From a bacterium (GTDB lineage: Bacteria > Bacteroidota > Bacteroidia > Bacteroidales > Muribaculaceae): 8,365 nt of DNA. The stretch's first letter is position 1, and every line of letters starts with the position of its first letter. Where the stretch lies: assembly GCA_004561555.1 (NCBI GenBank), contig SFVH01000057.1, positions 1 through 8,365 of the forward strand, written 5' to 3'. Of this stretch, positions 1 to 5,754 are shown piece by piece. Under the pieces are notes generated by a model that had not been told where the DNA came from, did not search any database, and was given only the letters and a program-made list of their open reading frames with translations. The translations under genes and the position numbers were made by a program.

Positions 1-99
1 ATAGGTTGGCTCACTCAAATTGATGGTGAGCACAGTGTGAGTTGAGGTGTTCAGCGATGTCACTCCGTCAGGGTAGGTCGCCGTGAGTTTTTCTCCCTT
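1..99. repeat. Left copy of 99-bp terminal direct repeat
   Basis: Bases 1-99 match bases 8267-8365 at every position, in the same orientation; base 100 is where the window ends relative to the right copy. The repeat lies inside coding sequence on both sides and in the same minus-strand frame. A perfect overlap at the two extreme ends is what an assembler leaves when a contig closes on itself, so I read it as one locus seen twice rather than two biological copies. Closing it gives an 8,266-bp unit. A true tandem duplication would look the same here. Confidence 0.95.
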
Positions 100-510
100 G
101 GTATAGGTGGTGCCGGAAAGTGAGCAAGCATAAAACTCTATATTTCCTGAACCCTGAGATTGACGTACGGAAATAGTAACCTTACCGCTCACTAATGGAG
201 AAACCAACAAGTCGTAAACATCTTGATACCCACCATAGTAACTACCAAGGTTCTGGCTTCCAACTAACAAACAAGGTCCATCGTCTACACCCAAATACTC
301 TTTTTGAGTGTAAGCGACGTATTCGGTTTCATAATAGGAATCGTCGTAATACGACTCTACTATATGTCCCCATCCATATGGTGCAAAACTATGTGAGGAA
401 GTGTCGAGCCCTGAAAAGCCAAAACTGTAAGGGCTTACCACTTCTGCTCGTGCCACAGGCGAGACTATGGCAAGCACCAAAAGCAATAATAATAGATAAA
501 CCTTTTTCAT
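1..510 (-). CDS. Secreted surface protein, N-terminal 170 residues (runs off left edge)
   Basis: The frame opens at ATG 510 and encodes a clear Sec signal peptide: a start rich in Lys (MKKVY), a Leu/Val/Ile core, and an AxA-type site (Ala-Arg-Ala, residues 20-22) before EVV. Export to the periplasm or cell surface is therefore expected. The mature part is rich in Tyr, Gly and Ser (GFSGLDTSSHSFAPYGWGH, then a VDDGPCLLVGSQ stretch and later NIEFYACS). I recognise this as the jelly-roll (choice-of-anchor J/MAM-like) type common in Bacteroidales surface proteins. No stop occurs before base 1. Joined through the 99-bp overlap, it continues at 8266 with TYVGIRGEYVYIDDF, the usual closing strand of this domain type. 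This suggests it is the missing start of the large gene at the right edge. It begins 199 bp after the PBP1A stop and has its own promoter candidate and no clear Shine-Dalgarno, as is usual in Bacteroidota. The start and signal peptide are well supported; the domain name is from recognition only. Confidence 0.85.
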   Translation of the reverse strand, partial: MKKVYLLLLLLVLAIVSPVARAEVVSPYSFGFSGLDTSSHSFAPYGWGHIVESYYDDSYYETEYVAYTQKEYLGVDDGPCLLVGSQNLGSYYGGYQDVYDLLVSPLVSGKVTISVRQSQGSGNIEFYACSLSGTTYTKGEKLTATYPDGVTSLNTSTHTVLTINLSEPTY

Positions 511-545
511 AAAAATAATTAAATAAGATTGAAAAAATAGTTTTT

Positions 546-597
546 GCAAAAATATATAATAATAATCACATATGCTATAATTATTCTATATTTTTGC
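546..597. repeat. Imperfect 18-bp inverted repeat over the promoter region
   Basis: The arms 546-563 and 580-597 are reverse complements at 17 of 18 positions, separated by 16 bases. Each arm carries GCAAAAATATA, so TATTTTTG appears on the minus strand at 547-554 and on the plus strand at 589-596. It could be an operator overlapping the surface-protein promoter, or a divergent promoter pair. AT-rich sequence makes accidental palindromes more likely, and nothing on the plus strand downstream looks like a gene. Confidence 0.5.
547..554 (-). promoter_or_regulatory. Candidate -7 box of the surface-protein gene
   Basis: On the minus strand this reads TATTTTTG, a full match to the Bacteroidota -7 consensus TAnnTTTG. 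It sits about 37 bases before the ATG at 510, leaving a leader of roughly 30 bases. No good TTTG -33 box lies 19-21 bases upstream, and the region is very AT-rich, so chance matches are likely. The same octamer precedes PBP1A. Confidence 0.4.
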
Positions 598-661
598 GTA
601 AAAATATAGCTATATGTCTCTGAAAACCTATTTTTTTTAATTTGTAAGATGATTAAAAAGT

Positions 662-686
662 AGAAGACGACCAAATGCCGTCTTCT
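662..686 (-). terminator. Rho-independent terminator after PBP1A
   Basis: Perfect 8-bp stem AGAAGACG/CGTCTTCT (662-669 with 679-686) and a 9-base loop. Read on the minus strand it begins about 22 bases after the PBP1A stop and is followed by ACTTTTTAATC, giving the expected U-tract. It separates PBP1A transcription from the surface-protein unit starting near 540. Confidence 0.75.
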
Positions 687-708
687 TGAAAAAAAGAATA
701 CATGTCAA

Positions 709-3126
709 TTATTCCGTAATGTCAGATTGAGCCGGAGCTTCTTCCTTCTCCACAATCTCCTCTTGAAAATCTTCGGGGACGATGAGAAGAGTACTGTCCA
801 TCTCCAGCGAATCTACGGGAGCGACAAAGCCGGAGCAAGAATAAGAGCGGTCGAGAGCAAATGTCGGCTTGTCGGCGATTTTCCCGCGATAACGCTTAGC
901 CAATTTAGGGTCGGCGAGCACTTTTTCCATAAAGTAGGCAAAAGCCGGGAGAGCGGAGTGGCTACCTTGTCCCATTCTACCACTACGGAAATGCACACTG
1001 CGATATTCGCCTCCACACCAACAACCGGCCACCAAATTTTTTGTAACTCCTACATACCATCCGTCGCTGTTGTTTGAGGTGGTTCCGGTTTTACCGCCGA
1101 AGTTGGTATTAAACCGATGGATGTCGTATCCCCAAAGAGCTTGAGAAGTGCCTCCTGACTCTGTCATACCGGCGAGGAGCATCTGCTGCATTAAGAAAGC
1201 AGATTCGCGACTTATCACTTGTTCATTAAGAGGTTCTCGCTCATAAATCACTTTACCGTTTCGGTCTTCAATTCTCTCCACAAAAGCCGGAGGATTATGT
1301 TTCCCGTCGTTCATCACGGTGCAGTAGGCGTCTACCATTTCGAGAAGGGTGACATCGCTTGTGCCGAGGGCAAGAGCCGGAGTGTTTTTGAGAGGCGAAT
1401 TTATGCCCATTCGGTGGGCAGTATTGATTACGTTGTCCATACCCACTTCTTGTCCCAAAGCCACGGCTACCGAATTTATTGAGTTGGAGAACGCGTGTTT
1501 CAATGACATCGGTGCACCGGTATAGTATCCGTTGGCATTACGAGGCGCCCATTTTGTGGGCTTGCCGGCCGCGTCGGTGGCGTCATATTGCTTCCATTGG
1601 TCGATACGGTCGTCGCAAGGGCTTAGTCCGGCTTCCATAGCGGCAGTGTAGACAAAGAGTTTAAAGGTAGAGCCGGGCTGACGCTCTGCGGTGACCTTGT
1701 CATATTGCCAATGGTTGTAATCCACATCGCCTACCCATGCCTTTATTTTCGCTGTCTGTGGCTCCATGGCTACAAATCCGCAGTGCATAAATCGCACCAT
1801 ATATCGAATAGAGTCCATCGTGCTCATATATTTGATGTGACTGCCCTTATCATAGTCAAACAGAGTGACACGATGTGGTACATTCATATAATAATCCACC
1901 GAATCAGGGTTGTCCGGGAAAATAGATTGCAATCGTTTGTAAGAGTCGGTGCGACGAGCTATGCCTTCGATAAAACCCTTCAGCTCTTGTCGGTCATCGC
2001 CTCTCCAGGGATTCTCGCGTCCCCAATCGGCGTTGAAGTTGCGTTGCACTTGTTGCATATGTTTTGCCACCGCCTCTTCGGCATAACGCTGCATCTTGGA
2101 GTCGAGGGTGGTGTAGATTTTCAAGCCGTCACCGTAGAGGTCGTAGCCGTTGTCTTTACACCATCCTACAAGCTCGTTGGCAAGAGCATCGCGGAAGTAA
2201 GGGGCAATGCCGTCTGAAGGCTTTTGCGGGTTATATTTCAGTATCAAAGGCAGCGCGCACAGTGAGTCATACTCCTCACGGGTGATGAAATTTTTCTTAT
2301 AGAGGTTGTTGAACACCACGTTGCGGCGTCGCTTGCTGTTTTCAGGATTGATGCGAGGATTATAGTAGGTGGTAGCTTTAAGCATTCCCACGAGCACCGC
2401 CGCTTCCTCAATTTTCAGTTTGTCGGGTGTTGTGCTGAAGTAGGTCTGTGCAGCCGTACGGATGCCGTAGGCGTTGCTTCCAAAATCCACGGTGTTTAAG
2501 TACATTGTAAGGATTTCCTCTTTAGAGAAAAACATTTCAAGTTTGACGGCGGTAACCCATTCTTTCGACTTCATCACCACCATCCTCACTCCTGGGATAT
2601 ATCCGGTGAGTCCGGTTGAATATGCGCTACGCATACGAAACATGTTTTTCACCAGTTGCTGTGTGATTGTGCTGGCGCCACGTGCTTCGCCATGCAACAC
2701 GGCGTCTTTGACGGCGGCACCTACACCTTGCAAGTCAATCCCGAAGTGGTCGTAGAAACGCTCGTCTTCGGTTGCTATCAGCGCATTAATCATCATAGGG
2801 TTAATCTCATCATATTCCACCGGGATGCGGTTTTCGCGATAATAGCGACCCAACAACACTCCGTCTTCGCTATATATCATTGAAGCCACATCTTGCTTGG
2901 GATTGGAGATATCGCTTAAGCTTGGCGACTTGCCGAAGAGCCACAAGAAATTGATGTCAACAAGGAAAAGATACACGAAAAACAACACTATCATTGAGGC
3001 AAATACAATGCCTGTTTTCCCGTACCAGCGGGCTTTGTGATAAGTGATTTTATACCATTGCCAAAACTTTTTGGCCCCATGCCATAGATAGCGGAGCAAA
3101 TCCGACACCTTGTCGTAAAGCCCCAT
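709..3126 (-). CDS. Penicillin-binding protein 1A, bifunctional transglycosylase/transpeptidase
   Basis: Class A PBP of 805 residues that polymerises lipid II into glycan strands and cross-links the stem peptides at the inner membrane's periplasmic face. Numbered from the chosen start, a single membrane anchor lies near residues 39-58. The GT51 domain carries EDERFYDHFG (about 120-129, including the catalytic Glu), GASTITQQLVKN (about 150-161) and a later KEEILTMYLN motif. The transpeptidase domain has STFK (catalytic Ser about 486), SIN (about 549-551) and KTGTT (Lys about 679), so all key residues are present. A roughly 100-residue insert separates the two domains and the tail is acidic, both normal in Bacteroidales. 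I start it at ATG 3126 (MGLYDKV) rather than the in-frame ATG at 3180: the candidate -7 box overlaps 3180, and the extra 18 residues do not look like PBP1A. It has its own promoter candidate and terminator, so it is probably monocistronic. It would be called ponA or mrcA in other bacteria. Confidence 0.97.
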   Translation of the reverse strand: MGLYDKVSDLLRYLWHGAKKFWQWYKITYHKARWYGKTGIVFASMIVLFFVYLFLVDINFLWLFGKSPSLSDISNPKQDVASMIYSEDGVLLGRYYRENRIPVEYDEINPMMINALIATEDERFYDHFGIDLQGVGAAVKDAVLHGEARGASTITQQLVKNMFRMRSAYSTGLTGYIPGVRMVVMKSKEWVTAVKLEMFFSKEEILTMYLNTVDFGSNAYGIRTAAQTYFSTTPDKLKIEEAAVLVGMLKATTYYNPRINPENSKRRRNVVFNNLYKKNFITREEYDSLCALPLILKYNPQKPSDGIAPYFRDALANELVGWCKDNGYDLYGDGLKIYTTLDSKMQRYAEEAVAKHMQQVQRNFNADWGRENPWRGDDRQELKGFIEGIARRTDSYKRLQSIFPDNPDSVDYYMNVPHRVTLFDYDKGSHIKYMSTMDSIRYMVRFMHCGFVAMEPQTAKIKAWVGDVDYNHWQYDKVTAERQPGSTFKLFVYTAAMEAGLSPCDDRIDQWKQYDATDAAGKPTKWAPRNANGYYTGAPMSLKHAFSNSINSVAVALGQEVGMDNVINTAHRMGINSPLKNTPALALGTSDVTLLEMVDAYCTVMNDGKHNPPAFVERIEDRNGKVIYEREPLNEQVISRESAFLMQQMLLAGMTESGGTSQALWGYDIHRFNTNFGGKTGTTSNNSDGWYVGVTKNLVAGCWCGGEYRSVHFRSGRMGQGSHSALPAFAYFMEKVLADPKLAKRYRGKIADKPTFALDRSYSCSGFVAPVDSLEMDSTLLIVPEDFQEEIVEKEEAPAQSDITE

Positions 3127-3177
3127 AAAAAAATTCGGTTTTATTGAAGTCTTCACCGTACAAAAAAATTTTATGCG

Positions 3178-3185
3178 CAAAAATA
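3178..3185 (-). promoter_or_regulatory. Candidate -7 box of PBP1A
   Basis: Minus-strand TATTTTTG, identical to the octamer before the surface-protein gene and a full match to TAnnTTTG. It lies about 52 bases upstream of the ATG at 3126, giving a leader of roughly 45 bases, and downstream of the preceding terminator. It overlaps the alternative ATG at 3180, which argues against that start. I find no convincing TTTG -33 box at the usual spacing. Confidence 0.4.
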
Positions 3186-3264
3186 CAATACACTTCCTTT
3201 ACGGCGTATCATTTAAAGGTAAAACATTGTTAAATGAAGAAATGACTTCGCTATAGACAAAGGA

Positions 3265-3298
3265 AAAGGGTTATGAGGAGGTGAACTCATAACCCTTT
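3265..3298 (-). terminator. Rho-independent terminator after the surface-protein gene
   Basis: Perfect 13-bp stem (arms 3265-3277 and 3286-3298, AAAGGGTTATGAG with its complement) around an 8-base loop. On the minus strand it is followed by TTTCCTTTG, a broken U-rich tail. It starts about 35 bases past the TAG stop at 3334. It should stop read-through from the surface-protein gene into PBP1A. Confidence 0.8.
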
Positions 3299-3310
3299 AA
3301 CCTTATAACC

Positions 3311-3327
3311 GCAGTGCGGAGCACTGC
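3311..3327 (-). other. Compact hairpin between stop codon and terminator
   Basis: Perfect 7-bp inverted repeat GCAGTGC/GCACTGC with a 3-base loop, 6 bases after the surface-protein stop on the minus strand. No T-tract follows directly, so it is not a terminator by itself. It might protect the 3' end of the mRNA or assist the stronger hairpin next to it; it could also be incidental. Confidence 0.45.
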
Positions 3328-3333
3328 TACTTG

Positions 3334-3534
3334 CTATTTCACAGCCACCTTGGTGGAGCCCACGATGTAGGCGCCGGCGGTGAAGCCATCGAGGCGAGTA
3401 GTGCCCGGCTCTACAGCTACGCTGCGCATCAAAACACCGGCAGCATTGTAGACGTTGACCACGGTAGCCTTCGGAGCTTTCACGATGATAGCACCCTTAG
3501 CACCATACACCATCAAAGAGTCGGCATTGAGTGA
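3334..3534 (-). other. C-terminal T9SS (Por)-like sorting domain
   Basis: The last 66 codons have the pattern of Bacteroidota C-terminal target domains: a short strand (GAIIVKAP), VYNAAGVLMRSV, then LDGFTAGAYIV and a basic ending KVAVK. In known systems such domains direct passage through the outer membrane by the type IX machinery and attachment to the surface. No T9SS component is encoded in this window, so use of that route is inferred from the domain alone. Confidence 0.65.
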
Positions 3535-5754
3535 GCCCACAGCACCGAGATATGTGAGTTGAGCATCAACAGTAACCACGCTGTCTTCGCCGTCTTCAAA
3601 AGAGATAGGCTTGTGGTATTCGCTGTATTCATTATTACTGTCGAAGTCTACGCTCCACACACCGTCAAAGATGTCAATCAAAGAGTCAAATTCATACTTG
3701 CCTTCAGCATCAGTGGTTGCTGTAAGCACTACCGACCCTTCGTCGCAGAGTTTCACTTCATAACCGACAATCGGAGCGTTATTGTTGTCAATAACCGAAC
3801 CTTTCACTTTATAAGCTTTGAGAAGCTGTATGTCATTGACACATTCGCCGGAGCCCCATTGGAACCATACGGCAGATTCGCTCACATATGAGCAATATCC
3901 CGAAGCAATTACATAGATATTATAGATTTTACTGCGATATTGGTCAATTTCAATCGAATAAGCTCCATTGCTATCGGTAACGGTGCCATAGTATATTGTT
4001 GAGTTGTGAATTACCACGTTTGCCTCTTCGATAGGTTCACCGGTAGCCATATCGGTAACCACACCCTTAGCGGTCTTAAATGCCACATCCGGGAGGGTAA
4101 CATCTACAGTAACAACACCGGCTTGAGCGGCACTCTTGTCGACAAGAGTTGACAGCGGTGCGCAATCGGCAGTACCGGTAAATTCGAGTTTCCATGTGCC
4201 GAAAGAAAGGTCGATGTTTTCAAAAGAGTAAGCACCTTCGCTATCGGTGACAGTGCTCAAGATAGTCACGTCACTTTCTTTGAGGTTGACGGTCATGCCT
4301 TCGATACCATAGCCATCGAGGTCTTTCGCCTTACCGGCAATGGTAAATACTTTATTCAGAGCAACATTGTTGACACATTCAGCCGAGCCGAATTGGAACC
4401 ATACGGCAGACTCGCCTACATAAGAGGCATAGCCCGGTGCCGATACTTCAAGGTTGTAGATTTGACTGCGATATTGGTCAATTTCGATTGAGTAAGCTCC
4501 ATTTTCGTCGGTAGTGGTGGTGTAGGTCTTCATCATATTTGAAACAGAAACCTCAGCACCTGCTACCGGAGCATTAGTCTCGGCATCGGTAACCACACCC
4601 TTAGCGGTTTTATAGCTGGCATCGTTGAGCGTTGCGTTGATAGTAATCACGCCATCAACAGCGGTAGAAGTAGAGATTGCCACTGTGGTACCGGCACAGT
4701 CGGCAGTGCCTTCAAATTCTATAGCCCAAGTGTCGTCGGTTACTTCTACATTATCAAACTGATATGCTCCGTTTTCGTCGGTTATCACAAAAGCAATGAC
4801 ATTATCGCCGTGTTTGAGACTTGTGTTCATTTCTTCTACGGGATAGCCGTCGAGGTTTACGACATTACCTTTTACGGTGTAAACCTTGTTGAGGGCGAAG
4901 TTTACGTCGGTTTGGTCGCCTGTGGCAAACGACAAGCTTATCAACGAACCCTTGCTATAACCCGGCGCTTTAACGAGCACTGAATAGTCTAACGAATGTT
5001 TGATAACATCGATTGAGTAAGCTCCGGAGGCATCTGTAGTGCCTGAATAGCGTATGTTGTCGTTCATCAGTGTCACCGTTGCTCCTTCAATAGGCTCGGA
5101 GGTAGCAGCATCAGTAACTACACCGCTAACAGTCTTTTTCGGGTCCATGCCGAGGTAGAGCACAGGCAATGGGATGCTGTTAGATAGAGATATATCGTCC
5201 AGTGTAGAATTATCATTACTGCCTTGTTTGGCTTGACCGGTGATTGAAGTAACATCGAAGTAAACGCCTCCGGTGTAGTCTGTGCTTTCGCAAGTGAAGA
5301 AGAAGCGAAGGTCGCCACCGTCATAAACAAAGCCTTCGGGAAGGTCGATGGTAAGGATATCAACAAATTCTGAATTAGAACCCTTCATAATTTGTGTCAT
5401 ACCCTCTGTGGTTTCGCCTTGAAGAGCAGTGCCTTCAGCCACGTTACCCATCCAAGCGTTATAAGTGAAGATAGCGGATTTTGCGCTACTCACATAACCC
5501 TTAAACTTAATCGACTGTATAGCAGTGCCGGCGGGAAGGTTGATGTAGCTTTTCGGATAAATCAACTCAGTCTTACTACGCTTGTAGAAGAGGTATGCCG
5601 GTCCGTTTTTGGAAGAAGTGCTGTGAGCACCCACTTGTTGTTCGGCAACGGCCTTTTCTTCGGCAATAGATATTGTAGCCGGTTCGCTTTGAGCTACAGA
5701 CATGAGGAGTGTAGGAGAAGGAGAAATCAACGGTAGCATTTTCGCCCATAGCAT
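3334..5754 (-). CDS. C-terminal part of giant modular surface protein, separated by a frameshift
   Basis: Open frame of 806 codons. Meaningful sequence starts only at about 5700 (SVAQSEPATISI); the first 18 codons overlap the upstream frame and are its out-of-frame reading, so the ATG at 5754 is probably not a real start and there is no signal peptide. Domains, numbered from 5754: AEQQVG module with LPAGTAIQSIKFKGY (38-206); three tandem double units of carboxypeptidase-regulatory-like beta-sandwiches (207-381, 382-560, 561-735), each with GVVTDxxTxxP, a TTDxxGAYS turn and a second half starting KG or GK; and a C-terminal region (741-806) with VNVYNAAG, GFTAGAYIV and a final KVAVK, resembling type IX secretion sorting domains. 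The role is probably extracellular: adhesion, glycan binding or a structural stalk. No enzyme domain is visible. It is best read as the 3' part of the gene ending at 5576 in the other frame. The ligand is unknown. Confidence 0.8.
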   Translation of the reverse strand: MLWAKMLPLISPSPTLLMSVAQSEPATISIAEEKAVAEQQVGAHSTSSKNGPAYLFYKRSKTELIYPKSYINLPAGTAIQSIKFKGYVSSAKSAIFTYNAWMGNVAEGTALQGETTEGMTQIMKGSNSEFVDILTIDLPEGFVYDGGDLRFFFTCESTDYTGGVYFDVTSITGQAKQGSNDNSTLDDISLSNSIPLPVLYLGMDPKKTVSGVVTDAATSEPIEGATVTLMNDNIRYSGTTDASGAYSIDVIKHSLDYSVLVKAPGYSKGSLISLSFATGDQTDVNFALNKVYTVKGNVVNLDGYPVEEMNTSLKHGDNVIAFVITDENGAYQFDNVEVTDDTWAIEFEGTADCAGTTVAISTSTAVDGVITINATLNDASYKTAKGVVTDAETNAPVAGAEVSVSNMMKTYTTTTDENGAYSIEIDQYRSQIYNLEVSAPGYASYVGESAVWFQFGSAECVNNVALNKVFTIAGKAKDLDGYGIEGMTVNLKESDVTILSTVTDSEGAYSFENIDLSFGTWKLEFTGTADCAPLSTLVDKSAAQAGVVTVDVTLPDVAFKTAKGVVTDMATGEPIEEANVVIHNSTIYYGTVTDSNGAYSIEIDQYRSKIYNIYVIASGYCSYVSESAVWFQWGSGECVNDIQLLKAYKVKGSVIDNNNAPIVGYEVKLCDEGSVVLTATTDAEGKYEFDSLIDIFDGVWSVDFDSNNEYSEYHKPISFEDGEDSVVTVDAQLTYLGAVGSLNADSLMVYGAKGAIIVKAPKATVVNVYNAAGVLMRSVAVEPGTTRLDGFTAGAYIVGSTKVAVK
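3550..5136 (-). repeat. Three tandem ~175-residue double-domain repeats
   Basis: Units at 4612-5136 (525 bp), 4075-4611 (537 bp) and 3550-4074 (525 bp), each made of two different carboxypeptidase-regulatory-like halves, A then B. Half A has VTDxxTxxPxxxA...TTDxxGAYSI...APGY; half B has an ENGAY- or EGAYSF-type turn and, in the first two units, GTADCA. The last two units are close even at DNA level: 4051-4074 equals 4585-4608 (24 bases), 3931-3951 equals 4465-4485 (21 bases) and 3858-3876 equals 4392-4410 (19 bases), all at a 534-base offset. This points to fairly recent unit duplication. Such folds typically act as stalks or spacers in surface proteins. Confidence 0.85.
4885..5643 (-). repeat. 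EQQVG module, copy 2
   Basis: About 253 residues: EQQVG, an aromatic-rich stretch, INLPAGTAIQSIKFKGY, a central beta-rich part with FVYDGGDLR and PLPVLYLG, closed by a carboxypeptidase-regulatory-like domain (SGVVTDAATSEPIEGA). It parallels copy 1 at 5921-6685 in order, length and anchor motifs, but most positions have diverged. Its regulatory-like domain is also the first half of the tandem double-domain array. Confidence 0.75.

Noticed and set aside
195..512. Plus-strand open frame of 105 codons
   Set aside because: It is antisense to a fragment with a textbook signal peptide and meaningful mature sequence on the minus strand.
546..597. Invertible (phase-variable) promoter as known for Bacteroides surface genes
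   Set aside because: The arms are only 16 bases apart, far shorter than known invertible segments, and no invertase gene or typical recombination site is seen.
1705..2217. Plus-strand open frame of 170 codons and other plus-strand frames inside 709-3180
   Set aside because: They lie wholly antisense to PBP1A, whose motifs are complete; their products have no recognisable domain or plausible start context.
3127..3180. ATG at 3180 as the PBP1A start
   Set aside because: It would add 18 residues unlike PBP1A N-termini and overlaps the candidate -7 box; ATG 3126 fits better.
3550..5136. CRISPR array or tandem nucleotide satellite
   Set aside because: The repeat period is over 500 bp, the repeats are coding and diverged, and there is no repeat-spacer pattern.
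5695..5725. Phase-variable slippage tract or programmed frameshift at the frame break
   Set aside because: Only two copies of TTCTCC and no homopolymer or known slippery heptamer are present; the apparent 50-base shortening fits a deletion better.
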